From positions 1-64,000 of the forward strand of contig CADECP010000036.1 in the NCBI GenBank assembly GCA_902825875.1: DNA of 64,000 nucleotides. The letters run 5' to 3'. Source of the DNA: an uncultured Acidobacteriota bacterium (lineage in GTDB: Bacteria > Acidobacteriota > Blastocatellia > RBC074). Shown one piece after another: positions 1 to 8,951 of the stretch. The stretch's first letter is position 1; every line of letters begins with the position of its first letter. The translations under genes and the position numbers were made by a program. The notes beneath the pieces were generated by a model. It ran no database searches, was not told the DNA's origin, and was given only the letters and a program-made list of their open reading frames with translations.

Positions 1-1
1 A

Positions 2-58
2 CACGATCATTCCAAGAGTGAACTGGAATTGATCGATTTATTTATGGACGCTCACTAA
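2..58 (+). CDS. C-terminal fragment of a gene entering from the left
   Basis: An open frame runs from the window edge and ends in TAA at 56-58, giving an 18-residue C-terminus that ends ELIDLFMDAH. It reads like an ordinary acidic/hydrophobic protein tail, but it is too short to recognise. A longer frame on the opposite strand over 55-381 is Arg/Pro rich with no recognisable motif and is not believed. Confidence 0.3.
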   Translation, partial: HDHSKSELELIDLFMDAH

Positions 59-253
59 ATCATGAAGGTTGGGCATTCATGACCGGGGTGGCTTGTAGCT
101 GCAAAGCCGGTTTGGATTGTGTTGATGGTTGATTGCTGCTTATCAGCGGCGGGAAGATACGACAGGCGATTAAATGCGGCAAGCCCTAAACGAAGTTTTT
201 TGTAACTGCCAATTCCGAACGTCATCCTTAACGCAATGGACGGCAAAAAACGA

Positions 254-324
254 CGCCGAGGCCGGCGCAATGGCCAGACTCGGCGCTCTCTATTCAATGG
301 GAGCGCCATCGTCTTGATGGCGCT
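254..324. repeat. Two short hairpins in the intergenic region 59-414
   Basis: CGCCGAG (254-260) pairs with CTCGGCG (279-285), and AGCGCCAT (302-309) pairs perfectly with ATGGCGCT (317-324). They lie 90-160 nt beyond the stop of the minus-strand gene at 415 and could end its transcript, though no clear T-tract follows. The rest of 59-414 holds no supported gene. Confidence 0.4.
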
Positions 325-414
325 GCTGGTGTTTATCGCACTTTGCTTGGCATTTTGCCCGGCGACCTTTTGCAAGATCACCGGCCTGACAGCTTGCGAA
401 ACTCCAGTGTGAGT

Positions 415-1131
415 CTACTTTTTCCTCTTGGCTTCCCACGTGCCGGAAAAGCCACTGAATTCCCATTTGCCGCCCATGTCGTTGCCAGTGCGTTTGCCAT
501 TGAGCGGGATCGGGCCGTTGCCTTGATAGGTAGCGGTCAGGTTGGTGACATCGCCTTCTTTGACTTCGATGCCGGTGACATTCAAATCGCCGCCGTTTTC
601 CACCGAAGTGACCAGCTTGCCGCCTTCGTTTTTGATGATCAGCGTCATCACGAATTCGCCCTGTCCGTCAGCCACAATTTTGAAATCGTAACTGCCTTCG
701 ATTCCGGCAGCCGCTCCGCCGCCAGTCGGTTTCGGAGCCGGAGCAGCGGCGGCAGCCGAAGAACCGGCTTTTTCGCCCTTCCAGGTTCCTTTGGCATCAC
801 CGGCGTTCCAATCGCCAGAGACATTGCCGCTCGCAAATTTGCCTTTGATGTTGACGGGAGTTCCGCCGGCATCTGTGACGATGGTGATGGTGTCGCCTTC
901 GATGGTTACGCTGGTGACGGTTTGCGGAATCGGCGAATCTTTGATTTCGGCAGCCCATTTGTCGCCTTCTTTTTTCAGCACCAGCACGAAGTTGAACGTG
1001 CCGAGTTCGGCGCTGGCGGCGGACACGTTGTACGTGCCTTCATGATTCTGCGCGAAAGCCGCGACCGACATCGCCATCACGAAAACCAGCGACAACAGTG
1101 CGCCGGTCAAAGTCATAAAACGCTTGCTCAT
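415..1131 (-). CDS. Secreted hypothetical protein with internal duplication
   Basis: About 238 residues. Residues 1-28 form a signal peptide (MSKRF start, hydrophobic core, cleavage near AFAQ), so the product is exported. The mature part holds two similar beta-rich repeats of about 90 residues, one beginning GTYNVS and one GSYDFK. Each ends in a W-containing motif (GTWKGEK and GTWEAKR), and an Ala/Pro/Gly linker joins them. This indicates duplication of one beta-barrel-like domain. The start at 1131 is preferred over an in-frame upstream start because a strong AGGAGG ribosome-binding site lies just before it. I do not recognise a family with a known function; a binding role at the cell surface is only inferred. 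Confidence 0.75.
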   Translation of the reverse strand: MSKRFMTLTGALLSLVFVMAMSVAAFAQNHEGTYNVSAASAELGTFNFVLVLKKEGDKWAAEIKDSPIPQTVTSVTIEGDTITIVTDAGGTPVNIKGKFASGNVSGDWNAGDAKGTWKGEKAGSSAAAAAPAPKPTGGGAAAGIEGSYDFKIVADGQGEFVMTLIIKNEGGKLVTSVENGGDLNVTGIEVKEGDVTNLTATYQGNGPIPLNGKRTGNDMGGKWEFSGFSGTWEAKRKK

Positions 1132-1395
1132 CTTGGAAGCCCTCCTTGGAATTTGAGCCAAATGTGGTTGTTATGTTGCGAAAAACGAATGGGATTACTT
1201 CTTCAGCGGTTGCGGAGTCTACTGCCCGAACCGGCAGAAAACAAGCCGCCAAATTGACAACCCGGTTGTCGAATTTATCGCCAACCAGGTTCATCTGACG
1301 AAGCCACAAACGCCAGCGCAGGGTTTTCTGTTCTGGCTTTTTGCTGCGTATAATCCGCGTGCGGTTTCCATCAATTTCTGTCGGAAAAACTCCTT

Positions 1396-2037
1396 ATGCA
1401 CATCGAACGACGACTTTATTTTGAAGAACTCGCCAACGCCATCACGCACGGAATCGGTCTGGTGCTGAGTCTGGCGGCGCTGATCGTGCTGGCGATATTG
1501 GCCTGGCAAAAAGCTTCGCTTTGGCATTTTGTCGGCTGTGCGGTTTACGGCGTTTCACAGGTGATTTTGTATGCGGCTTCGACGCTGTATCACGGAGTTC
1601 AGGTTCCTCACCTGAAGCACAAGTTTCGCCGCGTAGACCAAATGGCGATTTATCTGCTGATCGCCGGAACCTACACGCCGTTTATGCTGGTCAATCTGCG
1701 TGGATTCTGGGGTTATTTGCTGCTGACGATTGTCTGGGCGCTGGCGGTATTCGGCATCGTGTTCAAACTGATTTACGCCGATCAATACAACTTCGTGACA
1801 ATGGGGCTTTATCTGGTGATTGGCTGGGCGGCGATCATCGCCATCAAACCGATTCTGGACAAAGTTCCGATGGGCGGATTGATCTGGATTGGCGCTGGCG
1901 GACTGGCTTATATGCTCGGGCTGATTTTTTTCGCGTGGGATAGGCTGCCATACAACCACGTCATCTGGCATTTGTTCGTGCTGGCAGGCAGCGGATTTTT
2001 CTTCTTGGCCGTGCTGCATTACGTGCTGCCCGCTTGA
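1396..2037 (+). CDS. Hemolysin III / PAQR family membrane protein
   Basis: A 213-residue, seven-TM protein of the hemolysin III (YqfA/TrhA, PAQR) family. Family signatures are in order: ELANAITHGIG near the N-terminus, TLYHG then DQMAIYLLIAGTYTP after the second helix, and NHVIWHLFVLAGSGFFF in the last third. The His, Asp and Ser residues in these motifs are those that bind zinc in PAQR proteins. Length is normal and the ends look intact. Bacterial members are linked to membrane lipid homeostasis; the hemolysin name is historical. It stands alone between minus-strand genes. No strong ribosome-binding site is visible before the ATG. Confidence 0.9.
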   Translation: MHIERRLYFEELANAITHGIGLVLSLAALIVLAILAWQKASLWHFVGCAVYGVSQVILYAASTLYHGVQVPHLKHKFRRVDQMAIYLLIAGTYTPFMLVNLRGFWGYLLLTIVWALAVFGIVFKLIYADQYNFVTMGLYLVIGWAAIIAIKPILDKVPMGGLIWIGAGGLAYMLGLIFFAWDRLPYNHVIWHLFVLAGSGFFFLAVLHYVLPA

Positions 2038-2191
2038 ACATTGCCGGATCAATACAGCACAGGGCTGCAAACAAACGCCTAAAGCCTATTTTGAAAGTTG
2101 GTAATGTGCCTTTTACAGCCTGCGAAGCAGGCGTCAGACAGTAGCTCCGTGCGAGAGCGCGGAGAATCGAAGCCAATTTTTTCTCCAAGCT

Positions 2192-2279
2192 CCGCAAGGG
2201 GCGACAGCCGATCATGATCTGTCGCCCCTTGCGGGGCTTAAGCAGGCCGCCGACCTTCACCCCCGCGCTTCGCGCGGGG
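2192..2279. repeat. Two strong intergenic hairpins
   Basis: CCGCAAGGGGCGACAG (2192-2207) pairs perfectly with its complement at 2219-2234, 16 bp with an 11-nt loop and extendable outward. A second stem, CCCCGCG/CGCGGGG, lies at 2261-2279. Both sit between the convergent hemolysin III and oxidoreductase genes. They may act as a bidirectional terminator, but no U-tract follows and they look more like REP-type elements. Confidence 0.55.
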
Positions 2280-2316
2280 CTATTTTCTGGCGCTCTTTCA
2301 GAGCTAAAAACGATCG

Positions 2317-3621
2317 TTAGACTTCCAATTTCCAAGGCGAGCGATACTTCGCCTTCAAGTGCGATTTGATGTGATTTTGTTTGACCGTCCAGTTGGTTTC
2401 GTCCCAATCCAGCCAGGTCTTATGCCGCATCGAAAGATTGGCCAGAATGCACGCCGTCGAAGACCGCACGCAGGTTTCAATGTCGCTGATTGGTTTTTCG
2501 CGCGATTTGATGCATTCAATAAAGTTCTTCCAGTGCGGAATGTTCAGATCGCGCATTTGCTGATTGTTTTCGTAAGTTTGCGCTTCGACTTTGGAATTTC
2601 GATTGGGAATAAGCCAGCAACCACCGCGAGTGACGATGATGTTGGCTTCCGTTCCGTGAATGGCAGTTCCCGCCCCCTGATTGGCAAACATAGGCATCGG
2701 GTTCACCGTGCGGCTTTCGTAAGTCAACAAAAACTTCGGATAGCGGAATGTCGCCATCATCGTGTCCGGCGTGTCCACGTTGTCCTGCACGTAAAGTTTG
2801 TCGCCTTGCGCTGAAATCGAAGTCGGCATCGGTTCGCCGAAGCATTGATGCACAGGGTCAATCAAGTGAACTCCCCAATCGGTCATCGCTCCGCCCGCGT
2901 AATCCCAGAAATAACGAAACGTCGGAAAAGTCGTCACGCCCACGCCCCAGCGGTTTTTGTTGAATGGAACTTTGGGCGCCGGCCCCAGCCACATATCCCA
3001 ATCCAAACCTTCGGGAACAGGGCCGTCGGCAGGTTTGCCCCAGCCTTCTTTTTTCGTCGCGCCCGATTGCCAGGTGTGGACAAAAGTCACTTCGCCGATG
3101 ATTCCGCTTTTGACCAGTTCCGCAGCTTTTTTGAAATAACCGCCGGAACGTTGCATCGTGCCTGCCTGAACTACGCGTTTATATTTTCGCGCAGCCTGCA
3201 CCATCTTCTGGCCTTCTTCGACATAAACCGAAGCCGGTTTTTCGACAAACACGTCTTTGCCAGCCTTGCAGGCTTCGATGGCCATGTAAGCGTGCCAGTG
3301 ATCGGGCGTGGAAATGCAGACAGCGTCAATGGATTTGTCTGCCAAAACTTCGCGGAAGTCTTTGACGGCTTTGACGGTCTTTCCGGCTTTGGCGGCAGTG
3401 GCGACGGCCTTGTCCAAATGCGGTTGGTACACATCGCAGACGGCAACGGGTTCAACATCGTCGGTCAATTTCAGCGCAAAGCCCAGATTGCTTGACCCCA
3501 TCGCTCCGATGCCGATGTGGCCGACTGAAATACGGTCGTTTGCGCCTTTGACTCGACCCGTGAAAAGTGAGGTGGTCAGCGCCGCGCCAGCGCCTTTCAA
3601 AATGGTTCTTCGTTCGATCAT
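2317..3621 (-). CDS. Tat-exported Gfo/Idh/MocA family oxidoreductase
   Basis: A 434-residue NAD(P)-dependent sugar or polyol dehydrogenase-type protein. The N-terminus carries a twin-arginine signal (ERRTILKGAGAALTTSLF), so the folded enzyme with bound cofactor is probably exported. A Rossmann motif (GHIGIGAMGSS) follows, then the family signatures CISTPDHWHAYMA and VFVEKPASVY; the Lys of EKP is the conserved catalytic or binding lysine. The C-terminal part contains the DWGVHLIDPVHQCF region typical of secreted Acidobacteria and Planctomycetes members. A good ribosome-binding site (AGGAG, 5 nt before ATG) fixes the start. It is divergent from a GntR regulator, which suggests control by a sugar-acid type ligand. 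The substrate is unknown. Confidence 0.88.
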   Translation of the reverse strand: MIERRTILKGAGAALTTSLFTGRVKGANDRISVGHIGIGAMGSSNLGFALKLTDDVEPVAVCDVYQPHLDKAVATAAKAGKTVKAVKDFREVLADKSIDAVCISTPDHWHAYMAIEACKAGKDVFVEKPASVYVEEGQKMVQAARKYKRVVQAGTMQRSGGYFKKAAELVKSGIIGEVTFVHTWQSGATKKEGWGKPADGPVPEGLDWDMWLGPAPKVPFNKNRWGVGVTTFPTFRYFWDYAGGAMTDWGVHLIDPVHQCFGEPMPTSISAQGDKLYVQDNVDTPDTMMATFRYPKFLLTYESRTVNPMPMFANQGAGTAIHGTEANIIVTRGGCWLIPNRNSKVEAQTYENNQQMRDLNIPHWKNFIECIKSREKPISDIETCVRSSTACILANLSMRHKTWLDWDETNWTVKQNHIKSHLKAKYRSPWKLEV

Positions 3622-3960
3622 TGAGACTCCTGTTCAGTCAATCGCCGAACGCGACCGACTTTGATGAAAAATTTCGACCGACCGGCAGCGCAGTTGACGC
3701 CGCTTGATCGTGCGGTTTGTTTGACGATAAAAATTGGCTTTACCACCAGGCGAGAACGGCGTGGCTTATAGCACGCGGCGAAAAATACCGTCAAGGTTTG
3801 AAGCCAGACCAGAGCAACCGACACCGAAACGTATTTTTTTGCTTCAGCCGGAAGATCGCCTGTTCAATTTCATCGGCAACACTGCTTGACCGTTTCTTCA
3901 AGCCAGTGGTATACGGCAGCCGCTTACAGAAAAGAATTGGTAAAACCTCTGGTCTCGATT
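3622..3960. other. Divergent intergenic region, probable promoters
   Basis: 339 bp separate the minus-strand oxidoreductase from the plus-strand GntR regulator, so promoters for both should lie here. I see no convincing -35/-10 pair and no clean FadR-type palindrome. Short frames here show no coding character. Confidence 0.4.
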
Positions 3961-4704
3961 ATGCCCAAAGCAAAATTCACACAGTCGGAAAAAACGACTA
4001 CCGCTCAGAACGGCGCAACCGCCGAACATGTGGTGGAACAGATTCGCTCATTGATTGCCAATGGAGAATTGCGTCCGGGCGACCGTTTGCCTGCCGAACG
4101 TGAATTGGCGAAACAACTCGGCATCAGTCGTCCCAGCATTCGCGCCGGATTGCGCATGTTGGTGGCGCGCGGCGTGTTGCGTGCGCGTCACGGTTCGGGA
4201 ACTTATGTCGCCGATGGGCCGCCATCATTGGACAGCGACCAGTTGAGCTTGCTGGCCGAATTGCACGGTTTCACTTTTGACCAAATGTACGAAGCTCGGC
4301 AGGTGTTGGAAGTTCAAGCGGCTGGTTTGGCGGCGGAACGCGCGACACCCGAACATCTGGCAGCGATTTCCGAAGAAGTCGCGGAAATGTATGCCGCGTT
4401 GGAAGACCCGCAACAGTATCTGATTCACGACATCAAGTTTCACCGCGCGATAGCCACAGCTTCGGCCAATCCGATTCTGGCAACGCTGGTCGAAATGGTT
4501 TCGGCGGTGATGTACGACCAGCGCCGAGACACGATTGGTCGTGCGCACGATTTCAAAGAATCCGTTGAAATGCACCAGCGGCTTTACCGCGCCATTCGCA
4601 GTCGCAAACCCGACGAAGCCCGCGCAGCCATGCACGAACATCTGGCGCTCGCTCACAAAGCCTACAGAACGGAAGAAGGAAAATTGTCGAAGAAGAAAAA
4701 GTAG
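3961..4704 (+). CDS. FadR/GntR family transcriptional regulator
   Basis: A 247-residue regulator. The N-terminal winged helix (about residues 20-85) has the GntR signature: GELRPGDRLPAERELA, then SRPSIRAGLRMLVARGV and the GSGTYV wing. The C-terminal all-helical FCD ligand-binding domain carries the Asp/His residues (DIKFHRAI, EMHQRL, MHEHL) that bind a metal and a carboxylate effector in this subfamily. ATG 3961 is preferred over an upstream start because the family begins close to here. Transcribed away from the exported Gfo/Idh/MocA oxidoreductase, it probably controls that gene and itself. The effector is likely a sugar acid or related carboxylate, which is inference only. Confidence 0.88.
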   Translation: MPKAKFTQSEKTTTAQNGATAEHVVEQIRSLIANGELRPGDRLPAERELAKQLGISRPSIRAGLRMLVARGVLRARHGSGTYVADGPPSLDSDQLSLLAELHGFTFDQMYEARQVLEVQAAGLAAERATPEHLAAISEEVAEMYAALEDPQQYLIHDIKFHRAIATASANPILATLVEMVSAVMYDQRRDTIGRAHDFKESVEMHQRLYRAIRSRKPDEARAAMHEHLALAHKAYRTEEGKLSKKKK

Positions 4705-4712
4705 GCGGGCGT

Positions 4713-5450
4713 TCAGCGCAAATCGCCAAATAAATGCTGAGCCAATGCGACAGCGGCGATCGCGGCGGTTTCGGTTCGCAAAATTCGTTGGCCGAGATGA
4801 ACCGGCAGAAATTGACTAGCTTCAGCGGTGATGAGTTCTGCATTGCTCCATCCGCCTTCGGAAGCGACACACAAAGTCAGTTGAGCGGGTTGCCGCACAC
4901 TGGCGGCGAGTTCGCGCAATGTTTTCCCACCTTGTTCGGAAAAAATCAGATTTGGAGCTTCAGCCACTTCACAAAAATCCGCAAAAGAAATCGGCTCGCT
5001 GAATTCAACCAGACGACGACGGCCACATTGTTTCAACGCTTCCAGCGAAATGCGTCGCCAACGTTCCAGTTTCTGTTCCGCGCGTTCTTCGACCCGGCGA
5101 ACGTCGCAATGTTCTGTAACCAGCGGAACGATGCGCGTCACGCCAAGCTCCGTCGCTTTCTGCACAATCCAATCGAATTTGTCGCCTTTGACCAAAGCCT
5201 GAGCCAACGTCAATCGCAACGGCGATTCGACCTCGTCGGTCAATTGGCGAACAACGCTCAACGCGGCTTCGCGTTTGCCGACGCTGGCGATTTCGCATTC
5301 CCATTCGCGGCCTTCGCCGTCAAAGACAAACACAGTTTGCCCTACGCCAAGCCGCAGCACGCGCGAAAGATGATGCGCTTCGTCCGCATCCAGCAAAATT
5401 TGCAAATCGGAAGTTTGGGATATGTGAGCGTGGAAGCGGTGTTTCTGCAT
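4713..5450 (-). CDS. rsmE: 16S rRNA (uracil(1498)-N(3))-methyltransferase RsmE
   Basis: A 245-residue SPOUT-class methyltransferase that methylates N3 of U1498 in 16S rRNA using SAM. The N-terminal PUA-like part contains HHLSRVLRL. The family motifs ALVKGDKFDWIVQKATELGV and QCGRRRLVE follow. The C-terminal trefoil-knot region has EGGWSNAE and the LGQRILRTETAA signature. Length is normal. It is convergent with the GntR gene, whose stop is only 8 nt away. Housekeeping gene with no sign of damage. Confidence 0.95.
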   Translation of the reverse strand: MQKHRFHAHISQTSDLQILLDADEAHHLSRVLRLGVGQTVFVFDGEGREWECEIASVGKREAALSVVRQLTDEVESPLRLTLAQALVKGDKFDWIVQKATELGVTRIVPLVTEHCDVRRVEERAEQKLERWRRISLEALKQCGRRRLVEFSEPISFADFCEVAEAPNLIFSEQGGKTLRELAASVRQPAQLTLCVASEGGWSNAELITAEASQFLPVHLGQRILRTETAAIAAVALAQHLFGDLR

Positions 5451-5468
5451 TGGTAGGAGGAGTCGGAA

Positions 5469-5552
5469 GTCGGGAGTCGGTAAACTTTCGAGGCAATGTA
5501 ATGGCGTAGATAAATTTTTCTTGCCGATGCCTACCGTTTACCGACTACCGAC
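5469..5552. repeat. Inverted repeat with GACTACCGACTACT motif
   Basis: The segments 5469-5485 and 5536-5552 are inverted copies matching at 16 of 17 positions around GAGTCGGTAAAC. They lie between the start of rsmE and the stop of the following CHRD gene. A related direct motif, TACTGACTACTGACTACTCT, occurs at the very end of the window, so this is a dispersed repeat family and not a simple terminator. Confidence 0.5.
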
Positions 5553-5558
5553 TACTCT

Positions 5559-7433
5559 CTATTTGATTTTCAACTTCACAATATTGCTGGTTTTGCCATC
5601 AACGGTCAGCGTCAAATCAACATCGCCTCTGCCCGCCATGCTGGCAGGAATTTGGATATTGGCTTGATCGAGACCGGAAAACTGGCTCTGCGCCGCGAAG
5701 CCCAACGGAGTGACAGCCGTTCCGCCGACAGACATGGCCATCGCGCCCGAAGCATAACGGAAGCCTGTTCCGAACAGCATCACGAAACTGCCAGCATCAA
5801 TGGCGACGGCAGTTCCATCCGCGTTGCTCATCTGGGTTGGGAAGTTAGTACCGTCCGTTCCCGACACGGCCACCGGAGCGCCCAAACCATTGGCCAGCCG
5901 AGTGAAAATACCCGGAGCCGATGGCGTGACATTCACAGTTCCGCGCGAAACCGAACCGTCTTTGGCAACTACAACGACTTGAGCCGGGCCAGCCACAGTG
6001 CCTTCGGGAACCAGATAATTCGCCTGATTTGTCGAAACAAAAAACAGTCGAGCCGGTACGCCGTTGACATAAATCGAAGTGCCATCCAGCGAGAACGGCA
6101 GCACAGCAGTCGTCGCCGCGACCGTTGTCGAAGCCAGTTTGGTTCCGAACGCCGCCGCAATCGAATTCGGCGCAACGCTGGCTGTTGCATACTTCGCGCC
6201 ATCAACGGTTGTCGCCGGAATCGTGTTCACACTGGCAGTCGGAGCCACAACAATTTGAAGCGGCAGAGACAACAGACCTTGCCCATTGCGAATTTGCACG
6301 AAAACGACTCCCGCAGCCGAACGTTGCGAAGCCGGAATGTTGATCGTCAATTGCCCTGTGCTCAGATCGGGAATGGGAATCACCGACGCTCCGTTGACGA
6401 TGGCCGTCGAAGCCAGATCAATCCCCGTCGCCAGCACTTTGACGGGAGCGTCTGTCGCGCCGGTTTCCAGAAAGTACGTGTCAGCCAGTTGAATGGCGGG
6501 CGGCGTCGAACTCAAAGCGGAAAGCTGTTGTCGAACAACTCCGCCGGTATTCACGCTGGAATGCAGATTGACGTAAAACCCCGCCGGGTTGGTGACCATT
6601 CTCTGCAAAGCGCCAATGGCGGCAGTGGTTGTAACCGGCACGACAAAATTTGCCGAGCCTTTGCCATTGGCCAGTGTGACTGTATTCGCTCCGCCGATGC
6701 CTGTGTTGATGACCACTGGGCCATTGGCTCCGTCGGCTCCTTCGTGAATGTGCAATCCGGTCAGCGTGATGGCGGCGTCGAAGTTGTACTGCATCGAAAA
6801 CGTGACCGTGCCGCCGGTGATGACACCTTTGTCGTCGCGCGTTGGGCTGGCTGTGATTGTCACACCTGCATTGCCGGGTTGATTGGTGACCGGGGGAACT
6901 TCTTTTTCATTGACCATCGTCACGGTCTGAGCCTGGCGCTCTTCAAACCGAACCAACTGGCCGCGAATTGCTCCACCCGCGTTCACGGTCGTATGCAGGT
7001 TGACATAAAAACCCGGAGGATTTTTCAGCAATCTTCCCAGCAGAGCCGCATCCGATACGTTCACCGTGTAATCCAGAATTCCCGATCCGCCAGCAAACAT
7101 GACCGGGCTGGCACCGGCAATGCCCGTATTGACGACGACAGGGCCGTTGACGGTCGCGGCTCCTTCGTGAATGTGTAATCCGGTTATTGAAACCGCTCCT
7201 GGAAAAATGACATTGCCCAAAAATCGGACTGTGCCGCTGGTGATATTGCCGCCTGCATCACGTGTCACGTTGACCGTAATTTGAAATCCACCCTGAGCAT
7301 TCAACCCAGCGATGGGGGGATTTTCGTTGGCCGGACTCAAAATCAGCCCTGTCGAGACGGTTTCGGCAAACGCCGATGAAGCCATCACAACCAGGGCCAG
7401 GAGTGAAACAAGAATTCCTGCTGTTCTCTTCAT
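5559..7433 (-). CDS. Secreted protein with two CHRD domains and TIGR03437-like C-terminus
   Basis: About 624 residues. A signal peptide (MKRTAGILVSLLALVV, cleavage near AFA) is followed by two CHRD (chordin-type) repeats at about 25-165 and 170-310. Each contains GLHIHEGA, GPVVINTG and GFYVNLHT/S motifs plus the GG(A/V)(I/V)R ending. The C-terminal 220 residues form the beta-rich module seen in Acidobacteria (FVSTNQANYLVP, SAPGIFT, GLDQANIQIP). ATG 7433 is chosen because an AAGGAAAG site precedes it and the protein then begins with a clean signal peptide. A cell-surface or extracellular-matrix role is likely; the ligand is unknown. The next minus-strand gene upstream shares the same C-terminal module. 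Confidence 0.85.
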   Translation of the reverse strand: MKRTAGILVSLLALVVMASSAFAETVSTGLILSPANENPPIAGLNAQGGFQITVNVTRDAGGNITSGTVRFLGNVIFPGAVSITGLHIHEGAATVNGPVVVNTGIAGASPVMFAGGSGILDYTVNVSDAALLGRLLKNPPGFYVNLHTTVNAGGAIRGQLVRFEERQAQTVTMVNEKEVPPVTNQPGNAGVTITASPTRDDKGVITGGTVTFSMQYNFDAAITLTGLHIHEGADGANGPVVINTGIGGANTVTLANGKGSANFVVPVTTTAAIGALQRMVTNPAGFYVNLHSSVNTGGVVRQQLSALSSTPPAIQLADTYFLETGATDAPVKVLATGIDLASTAIVNGASVIPIPDLSTGQLTINIPASQRSAAGVVFVQIRNGQGLLSLPLQIVVAPTASVNTIPATTVDGAKYATASVAPNSIAAAFGTKLASTTVAATTAVLPFSLDGTSIYVNGVPARLFFVSTNQANYLVPEGTVAGPAQVVVVAKDGSVSRGTVNVTPSAPGIFTRLANGLGAPVAVSGTDGTNFPTQMSNADGTAVAIDAGSFVMLFGTGFRYASGAMAMSVGGTAVTPLGFAAQSQFSGLDQANIQIPASMAGRGDVDLTLTVDGKTSNIVKLKIK

Positions 7434-7598
7434 AGTCTTTCCTTCCATTATCGAGCCTGAAGACTCTTTATCGAGGTTTGTTTGAAGAACGGCGAAGTTG
7501 CTTGGACGCAGGAATCGTTGAACTCACCACGCCAAGTCATCATTCACCAAATCGAACTACGTACAGCGAAAGTGGAAAAGGTTTTGGGAAAAGGAGTT

Positions 7599-7639
7599 GG
7601 CCATCACGGTTTCGATACCACTGCGAAACCGTGATGGCC
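7599..7639 (-). terminator. Rho-independent-type terminator
   Basis: A perfect 16-bp stem (GGCCATCACGGTTTCG at 7599-7614 with its complement at 7624-7639) has a 9-nt loop. It starts about 10 nt after the stop of the minus-strand choice-of-anchor-V gene and, read on the minus strand, is followed by a pyrimidine-rich tract. Confidence 0.7.
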
Positions 7640-7649
7640 GGAAAAAGAG

Positions 7650-8951
7650 TTATTTGATGTTGACCGTAACGACGTTGGCCGGTTTTCCTGCCACCGTCAG
7701 CGCGACATTGACGTTTCCGCGACCAATCAATGATTTCGGAATTGGACCGACGTTGACCTGATCGAGTCCGACAAATCCCGGAGCAGCGGCAAAGCCAAGA
7801 ATCGGCGTGGCAGTTCCTCCGACAGTTGCCGTGACAGATGTAGAAGCGGCTCCTTTCACCCCAGTGGCGAACAGAATCAGATAAAAATCGCCTGTCGCCA
7901 GATCAATCGGGATCGCTGTCGGCACTCCGCCCGGAGAGTTGAAGATGGATTCGAAAGTTTGGGCGCTTCCAACAACGCGCAAACCGACTGCCGCAGGAAT
8001 TCCTGTTCCAGAAGCGTTTGCGGTAAAGATTCCAGGCGAAACTGATTCGATGGTGACGACTCCTTCGGCGACAGTGTTGCCACTGCGCTTCACGGAGATA
8101 GTCGCCGTGCCATTGGCCGTTCCAGCCGGAATCACGTAATTCGCCTGAGTCGGCGCAACGAAAAACAGCCCGGCTTTGCGGGTTGTGCTGGTGGCGTCAC
8201 GAACTTCGATTTCGGTTCCGTCCAATTGAGTCGGCAGCGGACTGGTCGTCGCCGAAACGACATTGACCGACAGATTCGATCCGAATCCGGCGACAATCAT
8301 GTCTTGAGCAAGCGAAGCCCCACCGGCAAAACTCGCTGCTGAAACTGTCGTCACAGCCGGAACCGCAACCGGAGCTTGGGCACTGGCGCTGGTCGTATAA
8401 ATCAAATCACCGCCGTTAGAACCATTGTTGTTGGCCGCGTTGCCCGCAGCATAAACGGTGATTCGGCCAACCGCTGTCGCCGGAGCTTTCCAGCGAAAAG
8501 TCCAGGAAATCGTGTTTGACCCGGAAGTCCCGGAAAAAGTGTGGTTGATATATCGCCGCAAATTGGCCCCCACCGTTCCCGGGAAGGCTTGAGTGCGAGC
8601 CGCGTCCGTGATGGTAATGGTTCCTGCCTCTTTTCCAGTGTCATCAATTACAGTTGCCTGGAATCCAAAACGCTGACGGCCACTTTGGCTCAGCGTAATC
8701 GTGATGTCATATTCCTGGTTCAGCGTGTAATTGGCAGGCATCCCTGTGATTGTCAGCGTTCCACCACCGCTGTTGACAGCAGTTCCGGTGTGGCATCCCG
8801 AAGCGGCACAGGTTTGTTCGCTCGGAGCACCTGTGCGGCTCAGCGGCGGCCCGCTGGAATTGGCGTGAACACGTGCGCCTTTCAACCCAAAGGCTAAAAA
8901 CAAGGCGCAGAAAAACAAGACAACAGAAATCTTAAGCGGATTATTTGTCAT
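7650..8951 (-). CDS. Secreted choice-of-anchor-V protein with TIGR03437-like C-terminus
   Basis: About 433 residues. The signal peptide/membrane segment (VVLFFCALFLAFGL) is followed by SSGPPLSRTGAPSEQTCAASGCHTG, here described as the RTGAP motif plus a CAASGCH motif. This pattern marks the reeler-like choice-of-anchor-V domain of environmental bacteria. CAASGCH resembles a heme c site but with three residues between the cysteines, so heme attachment is doubtful. Residues of about 60-190 are beta-rich. The last 220 residues form the same module as the CHRD protein (FVAPTQANYVIP, SPGIFTA, GLDQVNVGPIP). ATG 8951 gives a normal signal peptide; an upstream ATG at 9005 would add 18 charged residues. 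Probably surface located; function unknown. Confidence 0.8.
   Translation of the reverse strand: MTNNPLKISVVLFFCALFLAFGLKGARVHANSSGPPLSRTGAPSEQTCAASGCHTGTAVNSGGGTLTITGMPANYTLNQEYDITITLSQSGRQRFGFQATVIDDTGKEAGTITITDAARTQAFPGTVGANLRRYINHTFSGTSGSNTISWTFRWKAPATAVGRITVYAAGNAANNNGSNGGDLIYTTSASAQAPVAVPAVTTVSAASFAGGASLAQDMIVAGFGSNLSVNVVSATTSPLPTQLDGTEIEVRDATSTTRKAGLFFVAPTQANYVIPAGTANGTATISVKRSGNTVAEGVVTIESVSPGIFTANASGTGIPAAVGLRVVGSAQTFESIFNSPGGVPTAIPIDLATGDFYLILFATGVKGAASTSVTATVGGTATPILGFAAAPGFVGLDQVNVGPIPKSLIGRGNVNVALTVAGKPANVVTVNIK

Noticed and set aside
55-381. 108-codon minus-strand frame
   Set aside because: Low-complexity Arg/Pro content, no motif, covers hairpins and the upstream gene's stop; coding unlikely.
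3618-3824. Small minus-strand frame in the GntR-oxidoreductase gap
   Set aside because: No family resemblance or good ribosome-binding site; lies in a probable promoter region.
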